Positions 25,874-36,339 of a stretch of DNA of 64,000 nucleotides are shown here, piece by piece (position 1 is the first letter of the stretch; each line of letters opens with the position of its first letter). This stretch comes from Corynebacterium sp. (GTDB taxonomy: Bacteria; Actinomycetota; Actinomycetes; Mycobacteriales; Mycobacteriaceae). Location of the stretch: positions 12,856-76,855 of the forward strand of contig JAKDIS010000001.1 in the NCBI GenBank assembly GCA_030450335.1. The letters run 5' to 3'. The notes under the pieces are model-generated. The model saw only the letters and a program-made list of their open reading frames with translations, ran no database searches and was not told the DNA's origin. The position numbers and the translations under genes are program-made.

Positions 25874-27059
25874 TCGCCGCCGCCTCCTCGGTCGCCGCGG
25901 AGGAGGCGGATGAGGAGGTGGCGGACGGGGACGCAGGTGACGGGGTGGGCACGTCGGTCGGTTCGTCGACCGAGCGGTTGGCCACCGCATTGGCCTCGGC
26001 CACGGCCTTGGCGATCTCGGGGGCGGACTCGGTGTTGAACCAGTTCTCCGAGGTCGTCTCGTTGGCGACGTCGCGGAAGGACTCGTCGACCGGGGTCGGC
26101 TCGTAGCGGAAGGTGCCGTCCTCGTCCTTGTTCGCGAAGGCCTTCGCGAACTGCTCCAGGGAGTCGCCGAACTGCATCGGCAGCATCCACACCTTGTTCG
26201 CGTCGCCCTGCGCCATCTCCGGGAGCTTCTCCAGGTACTGGTAGGACAGCACCTCCGGGGTGACCTGGGAGGACTTGATGGCGGCGGTGACCTTCTGGAT
26301 CGCCTTCGCCTGGCCCTGCGCCTCGAGGTACTTCGCGGCACGCTCACCCTCGGCCAGCAGCATGCGAGCCTGTCGCTCGGCCTCTGCGGAGAGGATCTGG
26401 GCGTGCTTGTCACCCTCGGCACCGAGGATCCGGGCCTGCTTCTTACCCTCGGCGGTCTTGATGTCCGACTCGCGCTGGCCCTCGGCGGTGAGGATCATCG
26501 CACGCTTCTCACGGTCCGCCTTCATCTGCATCTCCATGGACTGCTGGATGGAGGGCGGCGGGTCGATGGCCTTGAGCTCCACGCGGCTGATGCGCAGGCC
26601 CCAGCGGGTGGTGGCGGCGTCCAGCTCGCCGCGCAGCCGACGGTTGATCACGTCACGGGAGGTCAGCGTCTCCTCCAGCGTCATGCCGCCGACGACGTCA
26701 CGCAGCGTGGCCACGGAGATCTGCTCGACGCCGATGATGTAGTCGTTGACACCGTAGATCGCCCGCGCGGCGTCGTTGATCTGGAAGGTCACGACGATGT
26801 CGATGGCCACGGTCAGGTTGTCCTGGGTGATCACGGCCTGGGGAGGGAACGACACGACCTGCTCACGGGTGTCCACCCGGTCGCGGACCCGGTCGATGAA
26901 CGGCACGAGGATCGTCAGCCCGCCGGACACCGTCCTGGTGTAGCGGCCGAGTCGCTCGATGACCGCAGCCTCCCCCTGTGGGATCAAGGCCACGGACTTG
27001 AACAGGGCTACTGCGACGAGGATGACGAGGAGGATCAGAAGGATCGAGATCATCTCCAC
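25770..27059 (-). CDS. SPFH/stomatin-family membrane protein (QmcA-like)
   Basis: This 429-residue protein has an N-terminal membrane helix (ISILLILLVILVAVALF), the PHB/SPFH domain (residues about 25-180, IPQGEAAVIERLGRYTRTV; VISFPPQ-type VVSFPPQAVITQDN) and a long charged helix with repeated AEG/AEA units (about 190-270) that oligomerises. The Ala/Ser/Thr/Pro-rich tail is probably disordered. Stomatin plus NfeD pairs form membrane microdomain complexes. nfeD lies directly upstream, with 3 bases between them. The mycobacterial pair Rv1487/Rv1488 has the same layout. Its 3' end overlaps the SatD/HTH-like gene. Confidence 0.92.
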   Translation of the reverse strand: MEMISILLILLVILVAVALFKSVALIPQGEAAVIERLGRYTRTVSGGLTILVPFIDRVRDRVDTREQVVSFPPQAVITQDNLTVAIDIVVTFQINDAARAIYGVNDYIIGVEQISVATLRDVVGGMTLEETLTSRDVINRRLRGELDAATTRWGLRISRVELKAIDPPPSIQQSMEMQMKADREKRAMILTAEGQRESDIKTAEGKKQARILGAEGDKHAQILSAEAERQARMLLAEGERAAKYLEAQGQAKAIQKVTAAIKSSQVTPEVLSYQYLEKLPEMAQGDANKVWMLPMQFGDSLEQFAKAFANKDEDGTFRYEPTPVDESFRDVANETTSENWFNTESAPEIAKAVAEANAVANRSVDEPTDVPTPSPASPSATSSSASSAATEEAAAITRGEESPSWPTYGQPEANQPAQPATPQQKDAET

Positions 27060-27062
27060 GGG

Positions 27063-27500
27063 TCACACTCCTTTCCACACCACGGCTGTGGTGCCGTCAA
27101 TGGAGACGACCTGCACACGGTCCCCTTCACTGAATGAGGACCCGGGGTGTGCCGCCCGGGCTGACCAGATCTCGCCGGCGATGCGCACCTGGCCCGACGA
27201 GTTCTCGGAGGTGACGTCGGTCAGGACCTGCGCCGGCTGCCCCTCGAGCTCCTTGGTGGTGAACTCCCGGACCTCGCCCTGCGCGATGTAGCGGCGCCGA
27301 AGCACCGGGCGCAACAGCAGCAGCGTGGCCGCGGAGGTGGCCCCGAAGACACCGACCTCCGCCCACACCGGGATGTCCACGACGGCGACCCCGGCGGTGG
27401 TCAGGGCGGCGACCGCGAGCATCAGCAACGTGAAGTCCATGACCAGGAATTCGCCGACCGCGAGGACGGCCGCTGCAATCAACCAGATAATCGGGCCCAT
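27063..27500 (-). CDS. NfeD-like membrane protein
   Basis: This 145-residue short-form NfeD has two to three membrane segments in the first 70 residues (IIWLIAAAVLAVGEFLVMDF; WAEVGVFGATSAATLLLL) and a C-terminal OB-fold beta domain (GQVRIAGEIWSARAAHPGSSF, GDRVQVVSIDGTTAVVWKGV). It lacks the protease domain of long NfeD proteins. It is the expected partner of the stomatin encoded 3 bases downstream. DUF3097 lies 12 bases upstream on the same strand. Confidence 0.92.
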   Translation of the reverse strand: MGPIIWLIAAAVLAVGEFLVMDFTLLMLAVAALTTAGVAVVDIPVWAEVGVFGATSAATLLLLRPVLRRRYIAQGEVREFTTKELEGQPAQVLTDVTSENSSGQVRIAGEIWSARAAHPGSSFSEGDRVQVVSIDGTTAVVWKGV

Positions 27501-27512
27501 GCCCGCAGAATA

Positions 27513-28388
27513 TCAGTTCGCGGGGTTCCCGGGTTCCGTGACGAAGTCCACGAGACGTTCGACGGCCCCGATGAGGGTGGCGTCGAGATCCCGGAACGTC
27601 CGCACCTTGGAGTACACGTGCCGCCACCCCTCGGTCGGCGTGCCCCACCCCAGCCGCTGGCACACGCCGGTCTTCCAGTCCTCCCCGTAGGGAACCTTCG
27701 GCCAGGCCCGGATGCCGACGGTCGCCGGTTTCACCGCCTCCCAGATGTCGATGTACGGGTGTCCGGTCACCATCACGTCCGGTCCGAGACCCTGGGTCAG
27801 CCGGGTCTCCTTCGACCCCTCCACCAGGTGGTCGGCGAGCACTCCGACCCGCCTGCCGGGGCCCGGGCGGAACTCCTCGAGCATGGCGGGCAGGTTGTCG
27901 AGTCCCTCGATGAATTCCACCACGACCCCCTCCACGCGCAGGTCGTGGCCCCACACCTGCTCGACGATGGCGGCGTCGTGCAACCCCTCCACCCAGATCC
28001 GCGAGGGGGCCGCGACCTTGGCGCGCACGTCCCTGACCCTGCGCGACCCGGAGTTCGAGCGCTGCTGGTCCTGCGGCGTCTGCGACGGGGCCACGTAGCG
28101 GGTGAGGGTGACCGGCCGACCGTCGACGAGGAAGCCCCCGGGACGCAACTTGAACAGACGGTCGCGGCCGTGCCGGTCCTCCAGCCGGACGAACTGCCCG
28201 TCGTAGGTCTTCTCGAAACCGACGACGGCGCCGACCCAGCCCCCGTCGGCGACCTCGACGACGGTGCCCGGCTTCGCGGGCATTTCCGGTGCCGGCGGGG
28301 CCTGGCGGGAACGGTGCCCCCCGGCCGCCCCCTGCCCGTCTCCGGAACCCCCGAGGAGGTCACGGCCGTACCTGTCGTTGAAGCTCAT
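27513..28388 (-). CDS. DUF3097 family protein
   Basis: This 291-residue soluble protein matches an actinobacterial family known to me as DUF3097. Landmarks are the PGTVVEVADGGWVGAVVGFEKTYD start of the domain, the acidic/Gly segment WVEGLHDAAIVEQVWGHDLR, GVLADHLVEGSKE and VTGHPYIDIWEAVKP. The centre (IWVEGLHDA...GVLADHL) resembles a Toprim-type core with conserved E and DxH residues, which hints at nucleic-acid or phosphate chemistry; that is inference. It heads the DUF3097-nfeD-stomatin operon and has a leaderless-type promoter that overlaps that of the divergent gene at 28414. Confidence 0.82.
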   Translation of the reverse strand: MSFNDRYGRDLLGGSGDGQGAAGGHRSRQAPPAPEMPAKPGTVVEVADGGWVGAVVGFEKTYDGQFVRLEDRHGRDRLFKLRPGGFLVDGRPVTLTRYVAPSQTPQDQQRSNSGSRRVRDVRAKVAAPSRIWVEGLHDAAIVEQVWGHDLRVEGVVVEFIEGLDNLPAMLEEFRPGPGRRVGVLADHLVEGSKETRLTQGLGPDVMVTGHPYIDIWEAVKPATVGIRAWPKVPYGEDWKTGVCQRLGWGTPTEGWRHVYSKVRTFRDLDATLIGAVERLVDFVTEPGNPAN

Positions 28389-28396
28389 GGGCTCCA

Positions 28397-28402
28397 ACTC
28401 TA
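28397..28402 (-). promoter_or_regulatory. Leaderless-type -10 hexamer for the DUF3097 gene
   Basis: On the minus strand TAGAGT is followed by 8 bases and the ATG at 28388. It shares two bases with the -10 hexamer of the divergent gene. Confidence 0.5.
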
Positions 28403-28406
28403 GGCT
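28401..28406 (+). promoter_or_regulatory. Leaderless-type -10 hexamer for the gene at 28414
   Basis: TAGGCT is followed by 7 bases and the ATG at 28414. It overlaps the minus-strand -10 at 28397-28402 inside a 25-base divergent intergenic gap. Confidence 0.55.
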
Positions 28407-28413
28407 AGGTGCA

Positions 28414-29277
28414 ATGTCGTCAAGAAACCCCGCCGGTGACGCCACCGGCACGAGGCGGGCCACCCCGCTGCGCGAACAACTGTGGTCCCCGGTGCAGAAC
28501 ACCACCGTCTGGCTGGGATGGTGGCTGCACGGCCTCGTCTCCGCCGACGACGTCATCGACGCGTTCCAGGACGTCCAGGGCCCGGCGCACTCCCTGACCG
28601 TCGACCCCGGCGGCGACGACCCCTTCGCCGGACGCTTCGACGACCGTGCCACCGGCCTGGTCGACCTGCTGCACGCCGTGCGCGAGGTCACCCGTGACGT
28701 CCCCGTCGAGCTGTCCTCGCGTCCCCTCGTCGGACTCGTCCTCGCCGGTCCCGGCGACCCGCCGGCCCTGCCCGCGGGAAGCCGCGGGGCGGCCGCGGTG
28801 TCACGCGCCGGTGCCGGTATCAGCGTCGCCGACGCCGACCCGCTGGTCACCCATGTCGTCGTGCCCACGGTCGTGGACAACTCGCTGGTGCAGTGGGTGT
28901 GGTACCGGTGCGAAGGCCGCGTGCGCGCCGGCGAGTTCTACGGCCCCGGCGAGGCGGACACCCGGCTGCGCGAGGCCACGGAGGCCGCGGCCGCACTCGT
29001 CGAGGCGTCCGGCACGACCGGGATCCGTCACCACTCCCCGCGCCTGGCGGTCGGCGCCCTGACCGACTTCTTCGGTCTGCCCGGACTGCCGCCCGGGGTC
29101 TCGCCGCGGGCGGAGAAGCTCATGGCCCGTGCCGACGTCGTCGCCTCCGTCATCGAGGTCACCCGCGCGACCGACCACGGCGCCGAACTCGACCCGCAGC
29201 TGCTGCCGCTGTCCGGGGCGGTGCGCACAGCGAGAATCACCGCAGTCGACCACGCGATGCGTGAACTCCTGCGGTGA
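28414..29277 (+). CDS. Conserved corynebacterial protein of unknown function
   Basis: This 287-residue soluble protein belongs to no domain I can name. Visible features are NTTVWLGWWLHGLVSADDVI near residue 30, THVVVPTVVDNSLVQWVWYR near 150 and an Ala/Glu-rich helix (ADTRLREATEAAAALVEASG) near 190. There is no signal peptide or membrane helix. Codon use is like its neighbours. It is divergent from DUF3097 with only 25 bases between start codons, which often marks genes with a linked role. It converges with the NlpC/P60 gene across a 36-base gap holding a hairpin. Confidence 0.75.
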   Translation: MSSRNPAGDATGTRRATPLREQLWSPVQNTTVWLGWWLHGLVSADDVIDAFQDVQGPAHSLTVDPGGDDPFAGRFDDRATGLVDLLHAVREVTRDVPVELSSRPLVGLVLAGPGDPPALPAGSRGAAAVSRAGAGISVADADPLVTHVVVPTVVDNSLVQWVWYRCEGRVRAGEFYGPGEADTRLREATEAAAALVEASGTTGIRHHSPRLAVGALTDFFGLPGLPPGVSPRAEKLMARADVVASVIEVTRATDHGAELDPQLLPLSGAVRTARITAVDHAMRELLR

Positions 29278-29288
29278 TGTCGGTGTGA

Positions 29289-29307
29289 CGGGGCCGCCGT
29301 GGCCCCG
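29289..29307. terminator. Bidirectional hairpin between convergent genes
   Basis: CGGGGCC-GCCGT-GGCCCCG forms a 7-base-pair stem in the 36-base gap between the unknown gene and the NlpC/P60 gene. No T run is present on either side, so it is a probable but weak terminator. Confidence 0.45.
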
Positions 29308-29313
29308 GGTGCG

Positions 29314-31140
29314 CTACTCGATCATGCGCACGGCCATCGGCTCGATCCCGTCCCAACGGACCGGCGAGACCTTGACCACGTCGCCGGACTGCGGTGCCTC
29401 GAGCATCGTCCCGTCGCCCAGGTACAGGGCCACGTGGGAGCTGCCGCCCACACCCCAGAAGAGCATGTCGCCACGCTTGGCGTCGCCGACCGGGACCTGG
29501 TTTCCGGAGGTGTACTGGTAGCCCGAGTACTTCTCCAGCTGGATGCCGGCCGCGGCGAAGGAGTAGACCATCAGACCGGAGCAGTCGAAACCGACCTTGG
29601 AGTAGTCGCCGTGGGAGTCGGCGACGCCACCGTCACGCACACCCATGGTGGGACCGTCGGCGTTGCCGCCGCCCCAGGCGTAGGTCACGCCCAGCTGGCC
29701 CATGCCGCGCTCGATGACGCGCTCGATCTGCTCCTCGCTGGTACCGGAGGAGTCCGGCTCCGCAGGCTCCTCACCCTCACCGGGGTTGACCTCCGGCAGG
29801 ACGCCCTCCTCGCCTTCGGTGCCCTCGACACCCTCGACGCCCTCGGTGCCTTCGGTACCTTCAGGCAGGTTTGCGTAGGCGTTGGCGGCCGACTCACGGC
29901 CGGCGTTCGTCGCAGCCTCGAGAGCCCCGTCGGGGTCGCCGGAGAGGTGGGAGCTGATGCCGGCGTACGCGGCATCGCCCGCCGCGCCGACGAGTCCGTC
30001 GATCGCGGCCTGCCTCAAGGCGTCACCCTCGGTGCTGCCGTCGAAGCTCCCCGGGATCTCGTCGACCTCGGGCACCTCACCGGTGTCGGCGGCGTCGTCG
30101 GCCTCGTCGGCCTCGGTGTCGTCGACGAGCTGGTCGTCGAGCGGCTCCTCGGTCACCGCGTCCTCACCGGTGGCCTCGTCCGTGGTGTCCTCGGTGACTT
30201 CGTCGGTCGCCTCGTCGGTCGCCTCGTCAGCGGTCGGACCGGCGACCTCGTCGCTCTCACCGTTGCCGTCGTCGACGTCGACCTTCGTGTCGACGGCGGG
30301 CGTCGACTCGATACCGTCGGCGGCCGCCTCGGCGGCGCGGCGCTTGTCGAAGGAGCTGGCGGCGGCGTTCTCGGAGACCTTGTCCACGGCCTTCTTCGCG
30401 GCAGCCAGACGCGACTGCGCATCGGACAGGGTGTTCTTGACGCGCTCGAGTTCCGCGGACTTCGCGGAGATCGTCGACTGTGCGTCGGTGAACGCCTTCT
30501 CCGCGGCGGAGTGTGCGTCACGGGCCGCGGTGACGAGACCGTCGGCGTCATCGCGGGAGACGCGCAACGAGGACTCCTCGTTGGCGGCCTGGGTGCGCGC
30601 GAGGTCGAGCTTGTCGATGTCGGCCTGCTGCTTCTCGGCGGCCATCCGCATGTAGGTCGCGCGGTCGATCGTGTCGCCCGTCGCGTCCGACCCGGAGGCC
30701 AGTGCGATCGGGGCCGAGTCGCCGCCGCGGGTGTATGCGGAGCGGGCCAGCTCGTCGAGGGTGGACTGCGCGTCCTTGACCTCGGAGTCGGATCCGTCGA
30801 GACGGCTACGCGCCTCGGTGACGTTGTCCTGTGCCTCCTGGGCGGCGCGCTGGCTCCGGTCCACGTCGACGCGAGCCTTGTTCACCGACTCACGGAGCCC
30901 ACCGAGCTCGAGTTCCAGTGAAGACACCTCACCCTCTGTCGAGGAGACGGTGCCAACGAGGTCGGCGAGGTAGGCCTCGGCGGTCTGGTCTTCAGCGCTC
31001 GATGAGCTGTCGGACGGGGCGGCGACGGCAGTGGCGGCGGGGACAGCGAGTCCTGCGGCCACCGCGAAGGACAGCAGCGCCCGAGTGGACCGGACGGTCG
31101 ACCTGCGGACGGTGCCGCGGGTGTTCAGCCTAAGTGCCAC
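29314..31140 (-). CDS. Secreted NlpC/P60 peptidoglycan endopeptidase (RipA-type)
   Basis: This 608-residue protein has a signal peptide (basic start, LLSFAVAAGLAVPAATAVAA), an N-terminal coiled coil (about residues 48-270), a long very acidic low-complexity linker (about 285-465) and a C-terminal NlpC/P60 domain. The catalytic Cys is in FDCSG (about C520) and the His in GSSHVALYLGDG (about H569). Such enzymes cut between D-Glu and DAP during cell separation, and the coiled coil normally inhibits the active site. Position next to an Rv1476-like gene and acn matches mycobacterial ripA (Rv1477). AAGGAGAG lies about 8 bases before the ATG. The linker repeats (DEATDEATDEV, EGTEGTEGVEGVEG) are unusually long. 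Confidence 0.92.
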   Translation of the reverse strand: MALRLNTRGTVRRSTVRSTRALLSFAVAAGLAVPAATAVAAPSDSSSSAEDQTAEAYLADLVGTVSSTEGEVSSLELELGGLRESVNKARVDVDRSQRAAQEAQDNVTEARSRLDGSDSEVKDAQSTLDELARSAYTRGGDSAPIALASGSDATGDTIDRATYMRMAAEKQQADIDKLDLARTQAANEESSLRVSRDDADGLVTAARDAHSAAEKAFTDAQSTISAKSAELERVKNTLSDAQSRLAAAKKAVDKVSENAAASSFDKRRAAEAAADGIESTPAVDTKVDVDDGNGESDEVAGPTADEATDEATDEVTEDTTDEATGEDAVTEEPLDDQLVDDTEADEADDAADTGEVPEVDEIPGSFDGSTEGDALRQAAIDGLVGAAGDAAYAGISSHLSGDPDGALEAATNAGRESAANAYANLPEGTEGTEGVEGVEGTEGEEGVLPEVNPGEGEEPAEPDSSGTSEEQIERVIERGMGQLGVTYAWGGGNADGPTMGVRDGGVADSHGDYSKVGFDCSGLMVYSFAAAGIQLEKYSGYQYTSGNQVPVGDAKRGDMLFWGVGGSSHVALYLGDGTMLEAPQSGDVVKVSPVRWDGIEPMAVRMIE

Positions 31141-31683
31141 GGTGAGTCTCTCCTTGCAATGGCGTACCGGTCATTACGGTCAAGTCGTCGTTCTTGACGT
31201 CAGCCTGTCTCGGCCACCTGTCCACCGCGCTTCCCCGCGAGGTGGTCCAGGGCCCGGGCCCAGGTTCCGGCGGCCCGGTTGATCACCGCCGGAAATGTCA
31301 CGAACAGGTCTCGTTCCGATATCGGATCGTTACCAATTGACGACAACTGAACCGTAAGCCACTCCGGACCCATGCGAAACCCGAATCCCACTAACCACAT
31401 AAGAATCAGCAGGCACACTTGTCACGCTGAATGCCTTGACCTGCAGCCACAGAGGCCAGTTCCTTAAATGTGATCTTTGTCACAAAGATGGTGGCTTCGG
31501 CGTGTCCCGTTGCAATGATCCCCCGAGGTCAACTCAAACTCTGAACCTTGACTTGAGCATAGACAATCCCAGTGCCTTGACTAGTGTATTCGCGCGGCTC
31601 CCCGCCCCTATTTATGATGGCTCGCGCTAGCTTCTAACTGCAGAACTGTCTGGGCGCCACGGGGGCGCTCTCCGGGCTTCCGC
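31141..31683. other. 543-base gap upstream of the NlpC/P60 gene, partly AT-rich
   Basis: No gene is supported here. On the minus strand it is the leader and promoter region of the NlpC/P60 gene; the half at 31420-31660 is clearly AT-richer than its surroundings. It contains a perfect GlxR/CRP-type box (31469-31484) and three copies of CCTTGAC (near 31435, 31546 and 31574). Possible minus-strand -10 hexamers are TTATGT and TATGCT, which would give a leader of more than 250 bases. I saw no match to the c-di-AMP riboswitch that precedes some actinobacterial hydrolase genes. Confidence 0.55.
31469..31484. promoter_or_regulatory. GlxR (CRP-type) binding site
   Basis: TGTGATCTTTGTCACA has both TGTGA and TCACA half-sites with the canonical 6-base spacing, matching the corynebacterial GlxR consensus except in the central TA. 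It lies about 330 bases before the NlpC/P60 start codon, so it would act on a distal promoter or an unannotated transcript. Confidence 0.7.
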
Positions 31684-32160
31684 TCAGCGGCGGTAGGTGA
31701 TGCGGGCGAACACGGCGGTGGCTGCGACCGCGAGCAGGACGCCCGCGACGGCCAGGACGTAGATCCAGGAGAACGCCGGCTGGGCGTCCTCGGCGGAAGA
31801 CAGGAACGCGGCCACGTCCTGCGGTCCCGTCGAGCCGTGGAGCTCGCCCTGGGTCGACTCGATCTGGTAGCGCGACATCACGTCGCTGACGACCTGGGTG
31901 TTGTTCGGGGCGCTGACGACGACCGTCGACGCCTCCGCGCCCGCCTCGCCGGAGTCCTTCACGGTCTGCGCCAGATTGCGCAGGTCCGTGGACTGGAGTG
32001 CGTCGGTGTCGACGACCACGACCCCCACGCCGTCGTCGGCGAGGTCCCGGTAGCCGGCCAGGTCCGAGGCGGACGGCTGCTCCCCCGCCTGGGAGGTCGA
32101 GTACCCGGTCTCGGCGATGTCGTCGAGGACCGCCTGCAGGTCGACGTTCTCGAAGTCCAC
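31684..32160 (-). CDS. Rv1476-like single-pass membrane protein
   Basis: This 158-residue protein has an N-terminal soluble domain (VDLQAVLDDIAETGYSTSQAG; DDGVGVVVVDTDALQSTDLR) and one C-terminal membrane helix (FSWIYVLAVAGVLLAVAATAV) ending in ARITYRR. The soluble part looks alpha/beta, like the TPM-like domains of envelope proteins. It lies between ripA-type and acn genes as Rv1476 does in M. tuberculosis. The function is unknown; the position suggests a link to cell-wall hydrolase control. The GTG start has no clear ribosome-binding site. A TATACA -10 on the minus strand lies about 45 bases upstream. Confidence 0.82.
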   Translation of the reverse strand: MDFENVDLQAVLDDIAETGYSTSQAGEQPSASDLAGYRDLADDGVGVVVVDTDALQSTDLRNLAQTVKDSGEAGAEASTVVVSAPNNTQVVSDVMSRYQIESTQGELHGSTGPQDVAAFLSSAEDAQPAFSWIYVLAVAGVLLAVAATAVFARITYRR

Positions 32161-32497
32161 GGCGTGCTCATTTCGCTGGAGGTGGGTGGGTTTGTTATCT
32201 GACTGTATAGATTTCTAGCACCTGACCCCGCCGTCCGGGGGTGCCGACACGCGGGGTTGGGACGCATAAATCTCTACGTCCTGCGGTTATGTAGCATTAC
32301 GGTCGTACTGTTATAGTAGTTCCGACGGAATCCGCGACAACTGCTGACACAATGGTGGTAGTCCGCGACGGCACCATCGTGCCCGGTGCCGGGGACCAGG
32401 TCCAGACGAGGTCCGTGAGGTCCGCGCCGCGGGATGACGTCAGACGAACGTCAACACAACTGACGACGATAACGAGAAGAGATTCAGGAGTACTGCC
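32161..32497. other. 337-base acn control region
   Basis: This divergent intergenic region holds the promoter of the Rv1476-like gene (minus strand, TATACA near 32207) and that of acn (plus strand, TATAGT at 32312-32317), with an AcnR operator between. The acn leader is about 170 bases long. It contains no ORF I would support and no recognisable riboswitch. Confidence 0.6.
32295..32310 (+). promoter_or_regulatory. AcnR operator in the acn promoter
   Basis: CATTACGGTCGTACTG matches the known C. glutamicum AcnR motif CAGNACnnncGTACTG at 11 of its 12 fixed bases. It ends one base before the -10 hexamer TATAGT (32312-32317), the same promoter position as in C. glutamicum, so bound AcnR would block RNA polymerase. 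Confidence 0.8.
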
Positions 32498-35299
<2,802 letters not shown>

Positions 35300-35323
35300 T
35301 CCGGCTAGTCCCGTAGTCCATCC

Positions 35324-35356
35324 CCGCCCGCCCCGCGGACTCCGTGAGGCGGGCGG
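35324..35356 (+). terminator. Hairpin between acn and acnR
   Basis: CCGCCCGCC (35324-35332) pairs with GGCGGGCGG (35348-35356) around a 15-base loop. No T run follows, so it may act as an attenuator reducing acnR relative to acn, or as an mRNA-processing or stability element. Confidence 0.45.
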
Positions 35357-35383
35357 ACGTGTACCGGAGAGGGGTGCCCGTCC

Positions 35384-35965
35384 ATGCCCAAGGTCAGTGA
35401 AACTGATCTCTCAGAACGGCGCACCGACATCCTCCGCGCAGCCAGGACCTGCTTCGTGACCTACGGTTACGACGGGGCGACGGTGTCACGCCTGGAGAAG
35501 GAGACCGGGAAGTCCCGGGGAGCCATCTTCCACCACTTCCGCAACAAGGAGACCCTCTTCCGTGAGGTCGCCCACCGCGACATGGTGCGCATGACCGACC
35601 TCGCCGGAAACCGGGGAATGATCGGCCTGATCAGGTACCTCCTGGAGGACCCCGAACTCGCCGAGTGGTGGGGCCTGCGGGTGGAGATCACCCGACGGAT
35701 CCGGCTCGACGACGAACTCCGGGGCGTGTGGGAGGCCGACCAGAACGCGCTGCGAGGGGCGGTCACCGAACGCCTCGAGGAGCAACGGGAGTCCGGTCGG
35801 CTGCGCACCGACATCTCCACGGCCACCACGCTGCAGCTCCTGGAGCTCGTACTCGAGGGCGTGATGGCGCACCTGGTGTCCGACCGCGAGAGCGGGCTCC
35901 TCCCGGAGGCGCTCGACATCGTCGAGCAGTCCCTGCGTTCCGCGGAGGTCCGCGACAGCGCGTGA
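35384..35965 (+). CDS. acnR: TetR-family repressor AcnR
   Basis: This 193-residue regulator has an N-terminal TetR helix-turn-helix (RTDILRAARTCFVTYGYDGA, then TVSRLEKETGKSRGAIFHHF, about residues 12-52). In C. glutamicum AcnR represses acn and binds citrate-Mg. Position directly downstream of acn plus the matching operator at 32295 make the assignment firm. GAGAGGGG lies about 10 bases before the ATG. A strong terminator follows the gene. Confidence 0.94.
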   Translation: MPKVSETDLSERRTDILRAARTCFVTYGYDGATVSRLEKETGKSRGAIFHHFRNKETLFREVAHRDMVRMTDLAGNRGMIGLIRYLLEDPELAEWWGLRVEITRRIRLDDELRGVWEADQNALRGAVTERLEEQRESGRLRTDISTATTLQLLELVLEGVMAHLVSDRESGLLPEALDIVEQSLRSAEVRDSA

Positions 35966-35987
35966 GTGTGCGTGCGTGAATGCGCCC

Positions 35988-36029
35988 GAGGCACCCACCG
36001 GCCAGACCCCCTGGCCCGGTGGGTGCCTC
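35988..36029 (+). terminator. Terminator after acnR
   Basis: GAGGCACCCACCGGCCAG (35988-36005) pairs with the reverse-complementary stretch at 36011-36029 with a single bulge, giving a stem of about 18 base pairs around ACCCC. It separates acnR from the ACT-domain gene. Confidence 0.75.
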
Positions 36030-36044
36030 GTCGCGTCCGGCAAG

Positions 36045-36050
36045 TAGCAT
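36045..36050 (+). promoter_or_regulatory. Leaderless-type -10 hexamer for the ACT-domain gene
   Basis: TAGCAT is followed by 8 bases and the ATG at 36059, directly after the acnR terminator. Confidence 0.6.
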
Positions 36051-36058
36051 GGTGTCTC

Positions 36059-36325
36059 ATGATCGCGATCATGACCGTTACCGGGCGAGACCACACCGGA
36101 ATCATCGCAGCCGTGTCTACCGCATGTGCTGACCTGCAGATCAACATCCGCAACGTCTCCCAGACCATCATGGACGACTGGTTCACGATGATCCTGCACG
36201 TCGAACTCCCCGAGGACCTGTCGGTCACCGAGGTCAACGCGCGGATGAGCGAGGTGGAACAGCGGGAGAAGCTGGTCATCACGATCCAGTCCCAGGCCAT
36301 CTTCGACGCGATGCACGAGATCTGA
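36059..36325 (+). CDS. ACT-domain protein
   Basis: This 88-residue protein consists of one ACT domain ([40 protein letters not shown]). ACT domains bind amino acids or similar ligands and usually regulate a partner. The UPF0210 gene follows after 14 bases, and this ACT/UPF0210 pair is conserved across many bacteria, so the two proteins probably act together. Neither the ligand nor the process is established. The start is set by the leaderless-type promoter. Confidence 0.9.
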   Translation: MIAIMTVTGRDHTGIIAAVSTACADLQINIRNVSQTIMDDWFTMILHVELPEDLSVTEVNARMSEVEQREKLVITIQSQAIFDAMHEI

Positions 36326-36339
36326 GGTTCCGGGACACC

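Noticed and set aside
31200-31418. 72-residue minus-strand reading frame starting MCLLILMWLVGFGF
   Set aside because: It has no ribosome-binding site or family resemblance, and it crosses the hydrolase leader. Its hydrophobic start is probably chance.
31141-31440. Possible c-di-AMP (ydaO-type) riboswitch upstream of the NlpC/P60 gene
   Set aside because: Such riboswitches precede some actinobacterial hydrolase genes, but the conserved core blocks could not be found on the minus strand in this leader.
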